Source of the DNA: a virus
Direction: 5' to 3' (one strand)
IMG/VR virus record: IMGVR_UViG_3300017739_000004
Coordinates: 1-64,000 of that record
Length of the DNA: 64,000 bases
Shown here: positions 47,778 through 54,139 of the stretch, one piece after another
Numbering within the stretch: the first letter of the stretch is position 1
Layout of the letters: the number at the start of each line of letters is the position of its first letter
Notes under the pieces: model-generated
Database searches by the model: none
Told to the model about the DNA's origin: nothing
What the model saw: the letters and a program-made list of their open reading frames with translations, nothing else
Translations under genes and position numbers: made by a program

Positions 47778-48029
47778 ATGGTGTTGAGATCATTACAAAA
47801 AAAGGTTAACAAAGAAGTGACAGAAATTTTGGATAAGCAATTGGGATGTCATGGTAAACGAGATTCTTTATGGTCGTTAGCTATCGACCTAGATAAAATT
47901 CAGGTAAGGCCTGACTTAGAAGGACACGCTGTCGAACTTGGGGTAACACCCAAGCCATTGAAACACCGCAAAAACTTATGTGACCAGCCAGTCACAAATT
48001 GTCACACAATTGTCACACAAAACAGTTGA
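47778..48029 (+). CDS. Doubtful small reading frame
   Basis: 83 residues (MVLRSLQKKVNKEVTEILDK at the start) with no clear ribosome site. The last ~20 codons run through the TGTCACA repeats and into a -35 box, an odd place for coding sequence. The first 60 residues look plausible. Either a real small gene with a regulatory tail or chance. Confidence 0.3.
   Translation: MVLRSLQKKVNKEVTEILDKQLGCHGKRDSLWSLAIDLDKIQVRPDLEGHAVELGVTPKPLKHRKNLCDQPVTNCHTIVTQNS
47989..48017 (+). promoter_or_regulatory. TTGTCACA repeats, candidate operator
   Basis: TTGTCACA at 47999-48006 and 48010-48017 (11-bp period) with a weaker copy, CAGTCACA, at 47989-47996. Directly upstream of a -35 nearly identical to that at 11019. 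Confidence 0.6.
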
Positions 48030-48054
48030 CATTTACAGAAAAGCGTGATACTAT
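48026..48054 (+). promoter_or_regulatory. Sigma70-type early promoter
   Basis: TTGACA (48026-48031), 17 bp, TACTAT (48049-48054) preceded by TGA. It closely matches the promoter at 11019-11047 including the following AGACATATAA, suggesting duplication. Confidence 0.8.
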
Positions 48055-48087
48055 AGACATATAAATTAATAATGATAAGGAGTAAAT

Positions 48088-48234
48088 ATGAGTGATTATT
48101 ATAATAACGACGATATTGTTAGCAGCGTCGATCAATCAAAAGCTGACATCATAAGTAGACTAGACGAAATTGAATCAAGAATTGAAAAGATTTTTGAAAT
48201 CGTTGAAAATATGGAGGCTAATTTAAATGGATAG
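48088..48234 (+). CDS. Small acidic coiled-coil protein
   Basis: 48 residues after an AAGGAG site. DIISRLDEIESRIEKIFEIV forms a short coiled coil. Overlaps the next gene by 8 bases. First gene of its early transcript. Confidence 0.6.
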   Translation: MSDYYNNDDIVSSVDQSKADIISRLDEIESRIEKIFEIVENMEANLNG

Positions 48235-48673
48235 AATAAAATTTGAAAATGTCTCCGAGGACATCTCTTACGCAATAGGCTCTTCTCTTAGAGGCTATAT
48301 TAATGAAGTAACTACAAACCAATTGATTGCAATGTTTGGTGAGCCAAGCAGAGTACCTTCTGGTGATGGTAAAGTCCAACTTGAATGGATTATTAAAACT
48401 AAAGTTATTGAAGAAGATGGCAACGAAATAGATAGTTGCTTTACACTTTACGATTGGAAAGGTTCAGCACCTTCCGATGATAATGCCGAATGGAAAATCA
48501 ATGTTGGTGGTAGATCACAACAAGATTATTGGAATGTATTTGATGCATTTGATATTGCTAACGAAACAGATTTCTTATATGCTTACGATGGTGATGGCAA
48601 ACTATGTCAATCCAAAGAAGGTTTTAGTCTACATCTATTACAGATGTGTAAAGAGGAGGCAGCAAATGGATAG
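48227..48673 (+). CDS. Early protein of unknown function
   Basis: 148 residues, acidic. NQLIAMFGEPSRVPSGDGKV and VQLEWIIKTKVIEEDGNEID with FTLYDWKGSAP have an alpha/beta look shared with uncharacterised phage and plasmid proteins. Overlaps its neighbours by 8 bases on each side. Confidence 0.6.
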   Translation: MDRIKFENVSEDISYAIGSSLRGYINEVTTNQLIAMFGEPSRVPSGDGKVQLEWIIKTKVIEEDGNEIDSCFTLYDWKGSAPSDDNAEWKINVGGRSQQDYWNVFDAFDIANETDFLYAYDGDGKLCQSKEGFSLHLLQMCKEEAANG

Positions 48674-48965
48674 AACAGATTCTTATGTCATGACTGCTTA
48701 TACTGACTCTGCTGGTGATATGTTAGAAATTGAGACAGTCAGAAATACAATAAAGTCAATAAACAAACAAAATGCAAGAGCTGAAAGGTATCATAATAAC
48801 CATCCGATGAGTGATGATATTGTATCTATGCCTAGATATCGTGTTTCATTAAAAGGTAGGTATGGAAGAAATAATCCAAACTATTGTTCATGGAGAGGTA
48901 ATAATGGTAGTGTTCCCTTAGAACATGCAGAAAGAGTGGATGTATATATCCATAGGAGTAATTAA
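48666..48965 (+). CDS. Early protein of unknown function
   Basis: 99 residues from the ATG overlapping the previous stop. RYRVSLKGRYGRNNPNYCSW and the ending HAERVDVYIHRSN are basic and beta-rich. A longer in-frame reading lies within the previous gene and is not used. Confidence 0.58.
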   Translation: MDRTDSYVMTAYTDSAGDMLEIETVRNTIKSINKQNARAERYHNNHPMSDDIVSMPRYRVSLKGRYGRNNPNYCSWRGNNGSVPLEHAERVDVYIHRSN

Positions 48966-48967
48966 AA

Positions 48968-49141
48968 ATGGTAATGAACTTTGAACACATTGCAACTCGA
49001 ATACCTTTAAATGTAAGAGTTGACATGATAAGCTTTATATGTTATAATATAGGTTTAAAAAACAAAGCAATTAATAGAGTAATGAAATTTTATGATATTG
49101 ATGAAAATGAATATTTTTACGAAGGAGTGATTTATGGGTAA
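48968..49141 (+). CDS. Small protein containing an internal promoter-like sequence
   Basis: 57 residues (VMNFEHIATRIPLNVRVDMI early, YDIDENEYFYEGVIYG at the end). It starts two bases after the previous stop and overlaps the next gene by 8 bases. A perfect sigma70-type promoter lies within its coding sequence at 49020-49048. Confidence 0.5.
   Translation: MVMNFEHIATRIPLNVRVDMISFICYNIGLKNKAINRVMKFYDIDENEYFYEGVIYG
49020..49048 (+). promoter_or_regulatory. Sigma70-type promoter inside a small gene
   Basis: TTGACA (49020-49025), 17 bp, TATAAT (49043-49048) preceded by TGT, followed by ATAGG. It is within coding sequence but matches the family exactly; it would transcribe the genes from 49134. 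Confidence 0.65.
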
Positions 49142-49421
49142 AGCATTTGATGAAATTAGAGCTCAGTTATTAGCTGAGAAAGAAAAATACGAAGCAGAAA
49201 AAGAATTTAAAGAAACTGTGAGAAGAGTTTATAGTAGACCAAAAGACTATAATAAATTATCTGGTTCTGTGAAAAAAGCAAAACATCTAGCACCTGGTGG
49301 TTTAGATTTACATAAAGACGAGAACAGACATTATTCAAAAGAGAATACAGAAAAATGGTTAGGTTCAACATCTTATATGGAAACATATCAGTCAATGAAG
49401 GAGCAAGACTCATGGGATTAG
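49134..49421 (+). CDS. Small charged protein
   Basis: 95 residues, helical, charged N-terminal half (FDEIRAQLLAEKEKYEAEKE), after GGAG. Function unknown. Overlaps the next gene by 10 bases. Confidence 0.58.
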   Translation: MGKAFDEIRAQLLAEKEKYEAEKEFKETVRRVYSRPKDYNKLSGSVKKAKHLAPGGLDLHKDENRHYSKENTEKWLGSTSYMETYQSMKEQDSWD

Positions 49422-49519
49422 GTGCAAGTTTATATGAGGTGTTTCTAGTAATTATAGGAACAGGTTTTTGTACAGCAACTTATGTGGTTGTTGACTATTT
49501 TGTAAATGGTGGTAAATGA
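49412..49519 (+). CDS. Very small membrane protein
   Basis: 35 residues with one membrane helix (VFLVIIGTGFCTATYVVV). Preceded by GGAG and overlapped on both sides. Confidence 0.5.
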   Translation: MGLGASLYEVFLVIIGTGFCTATYVVVDYFVNGGK

Positions 49520-49722
49520 GATTATTAGTAGAAAATTATGGTAATGTAAGAGTATTTAAAGATCGCTCTTTAGTAGGATTACCTCGTTATATTATAGAAT
49601 CTATGGATCCCGATTTTGGTTTTAGACATACTAAAGTTTTATCTGGTGTATGGTATAAAAAAGAAAAAGTGTTAGAGATAGCATTGGATATGGCTCAAGA
49701 ATTAGATGGCAGAGAAAAGTAA
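49516..49722 (+). CDS. Small protein
   Basis: 68 residues, ATGA overlap. Strand-rich start (RLLVENYGNVRVFKDRSLVG) and a helical end. Unknown. Confidence 0.55.
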   Translation: MRLLVENYGNVRVFKDRSLVGLPRYIIESMDPDFGFRHTKVLSGVWYKKEKVLEIALDMAQELDGREK

Positions 49723-49855
49723 AGATATAGTTGGTAGTTTACAAAAACAAGCTTGGAGAAGAGCAACACAATTGCCTAAGCCAAATTCAGGTACACCACA
49801 TGATTGGGAAGATTACGAAAAAATGAAAGAGGATAAAAATAATGAGCGAACATAA
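49706..49855 (+). CDS. Small protein
   Basis: 49 residues starting inside the previous gene. LQKQAWRRATQLPKPNSGTP then a charged end. Overlaps the next gene by 14 bases. Unknown. Confidence 0.5.
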   Translation: MAEKSKDIVGSLQKQAWRRATQLPKPNSGTPHDWEDYEKMKEDKNNERT

Positions 49856-50135
49856 AGACGCTGTAATAAAACAAGCTAAACTATTATTAGCTGAACAATG
49901 GGCAAATGGAATTACGAATGTCCATGTGTTTGATACTACTAAAGTTCAGATGTGGTACGAGAATATTAATACAGAAAAAGACGGTCGTGTCACAGATATA
50001 ACTTACAACGATGGACGTATTGAAAGATCACAAAATGGAAAAGTGATTAGAACTTTTGGTGAGAAACAATTATGTGGCAATGACTTAATTAATCAATGGG
50101 AGAGATTTGGACCAACAGTTGACATCTCAATTTAA
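49842..50135 (+). CDS. Small protein of unknown function
   Basis: 97 residues, alpha then beta (VIKQAKLLLAEQWANGITNV, VTDITYNDGRIERSQNGKVI). AGGA lies upstream. Its last codons contain the -35 of the next promoter. Unknown. Confidence 0.58.
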   Translation: MSEHKDAVIKQAKLLLAEQWANGITNVHVFDTTKVQMWYENINTEKDGRVTDITYNDGRIERSQNGKVIRTFGEKQLCGNDLINQWERFGPTVDISI

Positions 50136-50147
50136 CTGTGTTATAAT
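50119..50147 (+). promoter_or_regulatory. Sigma70-type promoter giving a leaderless transcript
   Basis: TTGACA (50119-50124), 17 bp, TATAAT (50142-50147) preceded by TGT. The expected start is two bases before the ATG at 50156. Confidence 0.85.
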
Positions 50148-50155
50148 ATAATATT

Positions 50156-50512
50156 ATGGGAATGACTAATTTTTATCAAGGTTCACTGAGGTATTCACCT
50201 TGTGGCCGAAAAAGAAAAAATCACATGGCTAATCCAGTCAAGAAAAAACCAATTCATTTTAAAAAGATGAAAGTTGAAAAGTCAACATTAGATATAATGC
50301 GTAAAGAACAAGCAAAGCAATATAAATCATTAATGGAAGAAGCTATCAAAGATGGTACATGGTTAGATCAGGCAGGTAATACAGCTAAAAAAGAGAATCC
50401 AGTTTATACTGGCACATTAGTAAAAGGTATTGCCACAATGCATAAATCAAATGCTGTTCCAGTTATTAATCAGCAAGAAGCAGAAGATATTGCTAAAATG
50501 AGGAGAGGTTAA
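50156..50512 (+). CDS. Conserved basic phage protein
   Basis: 118 residues. The N-terminus FYQGSLRYSPCGRKRK is a motif seen at the start of short phage proteins in marine T4-like genomes. Basic linker, then a helical C-terminus. The leaderless position sets the start, but the second Met at residue 3 is also possible. Confidence 0.6.
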   Translation: MGMTNFYQGSLRYSPCGRKRKNHMANPVKKKPIHFKKMKVEKSTLDIMRKEQAKQYKSLMEEAIKDGTWLDQAGNTAKKENPVYTGTLVKGIATMHKSNAVPVINQQEAEDIAKMRRG

Positions 50513-50637
50513 TGAAAGAGTTTTGGAAACAGTTTTTTGGTTTTTGGAACAATATTTTCAATTGGTCGTTTAGAGTTTTAATATTATTAATTATTTGTTA
50601 TTTTATATTACATTTAATTAATGGTGGTAATATATGA
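50512..50637 (+). CDS. Small membrane protein
   Basis: 41 residues starting on the previous stop. Aromatic amphipathic start (MKEFWKQFFGFWNNIFNW) then one membrane helix (FRVLILLIICYFILHLI). Size and layout are holin- or inhibitor-like; no further evidence. Confidence 0.52.
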   Translation: MKEFWKQFFGFWNNIFNWSFRVLILLIICYFILHLINGGNI

Positions 50638-50681
50638 AAGAGTATCGTCGTGACGACGGTTAAATATCAAATAGGAGTATT

Positions 50682-50888
50682 ATGATAACAGAACAAGGAA
50701 GTAAAAAAGAAATCTCTACGTTTATGAGAGGACCATTGAAGTCAGATTTATTTGAATCAAATGGAGTTTATGGATGTGATTATTACCGAGACGGAGTTTT
50801 GGTTTTAACAGAAATGTATGAAGGTAAAAGCAGACACTATGCACAAGCAGCTGCAGAGAATTACGTAGATGGAATTAAACAAGTTTAG
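50682..50888 (+). CDS. Small protein
   Basis: 68 residues after an AGGAG site. YGCDYYRDGVLVLTEMYEGK is beta-rich and the end is helical. Followed by a structured element. Unknown. Confidence 0.55.
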   Translation: MITEQGSKKEISTFMRGPLKSDLFESNGVYGCDYYRDGVLVLTEMYEGKSRHYAQAAAENYVDGIKQV

Positions 50889-50890
50889 AA

Positions 50891-50935
50891 GGTTGACCGG
50901 AGTTTCCAACTCCTTATCATTAGCTTCGGTTAACC
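50891..50935 (+). terminator. Nested hairpin, probable terminator or structured RNA
   Basis: GGTTGACCGGAG pairs with CTTCGGTTAACC (two G-T pairs), and GGAGT pairs with ACTCC inside it, giving two alternative stems. AATTTTTAT follows, so termination on the plus strand is likely. Confidence 0.55.
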
Positions 50936-50948
50936 AATTTTTATATAT

Positions 50949-52091
50949 ATGAGTATGGCAAGAAAAAAGAAAAGAGGACCAACCTTAGAAGATAAGTATT
51001 TAGGACCAGAACCTAATTATGGACCACACAATAACGTTGGTGAAGGCGAAGAAAGACTTAAAGAATATCACAGAGGTGCATCTTGGTTTTATTATTACGA
51101 GAATAGAAAGAAAGCACACAATGCAATATTACACTATGCAAAGCACGATTTAAAATTAACGAATAAAGAACTAGTTAATTTAAATAAAAATCCTGTATGG
51201 AAAATTAATCAAAAAAATTATAAACCAATTGCAATGTATCAAGCAGGCTGGGTTGGAGCTCCTTTAGATTTAGAAGCAGTTAATCAAAGATTACGTGATC
51301 TAGTGAAAAAAGGTGAGAAGATCAAACTACAAAAATTAAAAGAGAGTCCACCAAAGCCTGTCATTACACCACAAGAAAGAACAAGAAAAAAAGTTATAGA
51401 AACAATTTATATGGACTGGGACTCTACAATAGTAGAAGGTTGGTTTGATGAAGATTATACACAAAAGTTTTCTGCCTATAATAGATTTAGAGGTTATGGA
51501 TTAAAAAGTAATTCAATTAATATATTTAAAGCTTTATTAGAACAAGAGTATAATAATATACAAGAGGCTTATAATAGAACTTGCGAGCAATGTGTAGAAG
51601 CCTATTCACATATTACAAAAGGTAATAAAAGAAAAATATTAAAACAATTTGAAGATGTATTTGCTGATTTAGAAAAATTAAGAACATCATTTAAATCAGC
51701 TCGTAAACCAAGAGCACATAAACCAAAAACATCAGACAAACAAGTTGAAAGATTACAATACATGGAAGAAAGTATTGATGATAAACTTGTTTCAATTAAT
51801 CCTGTACTCATACCAAGAAGTCATAAGCTTTTTGTTTATAATACAAAACAAAGAAGATTATTTGAATACAAGACTGAATCAGCTCATGGATTTGAAGTGA
51901 GTGGTACAACAATTAAAAATTTTGATGACGAAAGTAGAGTTGCACTTTTACGCAAACCAGAAGAGATATTACCACAAATTTTAAATAAAACAGAAAAACA
52001 AATTGAAAAGGTTTGGAGTAATATCACAACAAAAATAAATAAACCTACAGGCAGAATCAACTCAGACTGTATTTTATTAAGGGTAATATGA
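50949..52091 (+). CDS. Large conserved T4-like phage protein
   Basis: 380 residues, basic, largely helical. Early part GPEPNYGPHNNVGEGEERLK, then a helical central part, and a C-terminal beta region (KLFVYNTKQRRLFEYKTESA) followed by HGFEVSGTTIKNFD. Cyanophages have a homologous-looking gene near gp33/gp59. No catalytic motif recognised. Overlaps gp33 by 4 bases. Confidence 0.6.
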   Translation: MSMARKKKRGPTLEDKYLGPEPNYGPHNNVGEGEERLKEYHRGASWFYYYENRKKAHNAILHYAKHDLKLTNKELVNLNKNPVWKINQKNYKPIAMYQAGWVGAPLDLEAVNQRLRDLVKKGEKIKLQKLKESPPKPVITPQERTRKKVIETIYMDWDSTIVEGWFDEDYTQKFSAYNRFRGYGLKSNSINIFKALLEQEYNNIQEAYNRTCEQCVEAYSHITKGNKRKILKQFEDVFADLEKLRTSFKSARKPRAHKPKTSDKQVERLQYMEESIDDKLVSINPVLIPRSHKLFVYNTKQRRLFEYKTESAHGFEVSGTTIKNFDDESRVALLRKPEEILPQILNKTEKQIEKVWSNITTKINKPTGRINSDCILLRVI

Positions 52092-52330
52092 CAGAAATAA
52101 TTGAAGAAAAAATAATGACTAAAAAAAGATTTTCACTTGCAGTTGAGAGTTTAGTATCTAGTCATAAAATGAATTATATAGATGCAGCTGCGCATGTAGT
52201 TCAAGAAAGAGGATTAGATTACAGGTCTATGAAAAGACTTATGACAGATTCTCTAAAAGCAAAAATAGAAGCAGAAGCTAAAAGCTTAAATTTATTAAGA
52301 GTAAAAAAAACTAATAAATTACCAGTATGA
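52088..52330 (+). CDS. 33: Late-transcription coactivator (gp33 homologue)
   Basis: 80 residues. The helical SLAVESLVSSHKMNYIDAAA, HVVQERGLDY and KIEAEAKSLNLLR segments correspond in order to T4 gp33, which binds the RNA polymerase beta flap and links it to the sliding clamp for late transcription. The gene order gp33-(small)-gp59-gp32 is that of T4. It fits the TATAAATA boxes found here. The start is an ATGA overlap with the previous gene. Confidence 0.78.
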   Translation: MTEIIEEKIMTKKRFSLAVESLVSSHKMNYIDAAAHVVQERGLDYRSMKRLMTDSLKAKIEAEAKSLNLLRVKKTNKLPV

Positions 52331-52500
52331 CAATCTGGAACAATACTAAAGATTGGGAAAAGACTTCCAATGAATGGGTTGCAACCATGCACAAATCAAG
52401 ACTTAAAAAAGAAAAAAAAGCTATGTGTAATCACGATGATTTTGGCTGGTGTGAGAATTGTTTAACAACTGAAGATGGTGAGAAATTAGAACCAGTATGA
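52327..52500 (+). CDS. Small Cys/His protein between gp33 and gp59
   Basis: 57 residues. CNHDDFGWCENC gives three cysteines and a histidine suited to zinc. ATGA overlaps both neighbours. Basic helix in the middle. Unknown function. Confidence 0.58.
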   Translation: MTIWNNTKDWEKTSNEWVATMHKSRLKKEKKAMCNHDDFGWCENCLTTEDGEKLEPV

Positions 52501-53090
52501 AAGACCCTTTTGATTCTTACAAATTATATAATTCGTTAAAATTACATTTTGAAACTGATAATTATGATGCGATTAAATATAATTTTAAAACTTCAGTTAA
52601 ACCTACTTCTTTCTTTAAAAGAAAAGATAAATATTTTTTTGCAAAGTTAGCAAATACATACGATGATCTCTTAGATTTCTATGTTGCTAATTTCAAAAAT
52701 GATGTTAAGTATGTCGGTGATATGCTTAACGAACATGGCGAACGATATTATCGTGAGCATAAAAAGGTATGTGAAAGTTTAACATATACTTTTGAAAATG
52801 ATATAAATAAATTATACGAAAGTAATTCTGATTTTAATGCTTTATTAGAAGCAAAAGATAATGAACATCCTTTCGTAATAACTTATTGGCTTCAAGATGA
52901 AATACACTTAGAAACTGTAGTAATCTTGGATGCAATAACCGGGTTTATAAATCGTGAGAATAAAAAGATTTCTGAAACAATTATTTGGCCAGATATCTTT
53001 AGAAAGATTACGAAATATAAACCTTTCGTAAAGTTCGATAAAACTAAATGTGTAAATATTTTGAAAAAGACCTTTACAAAGACACAGTAA
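52497..53090 (+). CDS. 59: Helicase loader (gp59 homologue)
   Basis: 197 residues, near the length of T4 gp59 (217). The N-terminal half (YKLYNSLKLHFETDNYDAIK, FFKRKDKYFFAKLANTYDDL) and the C-terminal helical half match the family, which loads gp41 on gp32-coated forks. It lies just before gp32, as in T4. Its last codons contain the -35 of the gp32 promoter. Confidence 0.85.
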   Translation: MKDPFDSYKLYNSLKLHFETDNYDAIKYNFKTSVKPTSFFKRKDKYFFAKLANTYDDLLDFYVANFKNDVKYVGDMLNEHGERYYREHKKVCESLTYTFENDINKLYESNSDFNALLEAKDNEHPFVITYWLQDEIHLETVVILDAITGFINRENKKISETIIWPDIFRKITKYKPFVKFDKTKCVNILKKTFTKTQ

Positions 53091-53101
53091 TGTGTTATAA
53101 T
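53073..53101 (+). promoter_or_regulatory. Sigma70-type promoter before gp32
   Basis: TTTACA (53073-53078), 17 bp, TATAAT (53096-53101) preceded by TGT. The leader is about 50 bases, unlike the leaderless members; GGAG precedes the gp32 ATG. A long leader could allow translational autoregulation as in T4 gp32. Confidence 0.83.
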
Positions 53102-53158
53102 ATAAGTATATTTTGTTATGTATAAAGTGGATAATTCAGTAATATATGGAGAAATAAA

Positions 53159-54064
53159 ATGTCGTTAGATAATTTAAAGAGTATGCGAGGCTCATCAATA
53201 GATAAACTCGTTAAGGCAGCAGAAGCTGTATCCACAAGTAAACCAGAAACTACTTCTTATGAAGATACTAGATTCTGGAAACCTACTAGAGATAAAGCAG
53301 GAAACGGATATGCCGTGATTAGATTCTTACCTGCCAAAGAAGGCGAAGACCTTCCTTGGGTGAGATATTGGGACCATGGCTTTAAGGGACCTACTGGACT
53401 ATGGTATATAGAAAACTCATTAACCTCTATTGGTCAACAAGACCCAGTATCAGAAGCTAATTCTGTTTTATGGAATACAGGTAGAGACGAGGATAAAGCT
53501 TTAGCTAGAGAAAGAAAGAGAAGATTACATTACGTAAGTAATATTCTTGTTATTTCTGATCCAGATAATCCACAAAATGAAGGGAAAGTTTTCCTTTATA
53601 AGTTTGGTAAGAAAATATTTGATAAGATCATGGATGTTATGCAACCACAATTTGCAGATGAAACACCTATTAACCCTTATGATTTTTGGGAAGGTGCCGA
53701 TTTTAAAATTAAGATCAGAAAGGTCGAAGGTTGGGTAAACTATGATAAATCAGAATTCAGTAAAGCATCTGCTTTATTTGAAAGTGATGAAGCAAGATTG
53801 CAAGAGACATACGATCAATTGCATGCCTTATCAGAATTTACTGATGCCGCAAACTATAAATCTTATGATGAACTTAAGGCTAAGTTTAATAGAGTACTAG
53901 GAATTGATGCGGGTGTAGCAATGGATGCACCAGTTATGGAATCTGCAGAACCAGCTTCTCAACCAGCAGTTGATAATTCACCTGTAATTGATACACCAAC
54001 AGACGATGGTGGATCGGAAGAAGAAGATACACTTAGTTATTTTGCTAAATTAGCGAATGAATAG
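53159..54064 (+). CDS. 32: Single-stranded DNA-binding protein (gp32 homologue)
   Basis: 301 residues. The cooperative N-terminal arm (LKSMRGSSIDKLVKAAEAVS), the OB-fold core (WKPTRDKAGNGYAVIRFLPA and DLPWVRYWDHGFKGPTGLWY) and an acidic tail ending DTLSYFAKLANE are all present. The Cys/His zinc ligands of T4 gp32 are missing: no cysteine is seen in the protein. Coats ssDNA for replication and recombination. Followed by a strong terminator. Confidence 0.93.
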   Translation: MSLDNLKSMRGSSIDKLVKAAEAVSTSKPETTSYEDTRFWKPTRDKAGNGYAVIRFLPAKEGEDLPWVRYWDHGFKGPTGLWYIENSLTSIGQQDPVSEANSVLWNTGRDEDKALARERKRRLHYVSNILVISDPDNPQNEGKVFLYKFGKKIFDKIMDVMQPQFADETPINPYDFWEGADFKIKIRKVEGWVNYDKSEFSKASALFESDEARLQETYDQLHALSEFTDAANYKSYDELKAKFNRVLGIDAGVAMDAPVMESAEPASQPAVDNSPVIDTPTDDGGSEEEDTLSYFAKLANE

Positions 54065-54116
54065 TAGTCTCGTAAGAGGCCAGGCTTCGTAGCTATAGAT
54101 ACGGGAGTCGAAAGCA

Positions 54117-54139
54117 GGGACCTTCGGGTCCCTTTTTTT
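54117..54139 (+). terminator. Strong intrinsic terminator after gp32
   Basis: GGGACC (54117-54122), TTCG loop, GGTCCC (54127-54132), then seven Ts. It also borders the 3' end of the convergent minus-strand tail genes. Confidence 0.93.

Noticed and set aside
48477-48665. Upstream extension of the 48666 gene
   Set aside because: The extension overlaps a coupled gene entirely; the ATG at 48666 at the stop of that gene is the natural start.
50634-50663. Nine-codon frame (MKEYRRDDG) with a CGTCG/CGACG inverted repeat
   Set aside because: Too short to support as a gene; the small inverted repeat may be chance.
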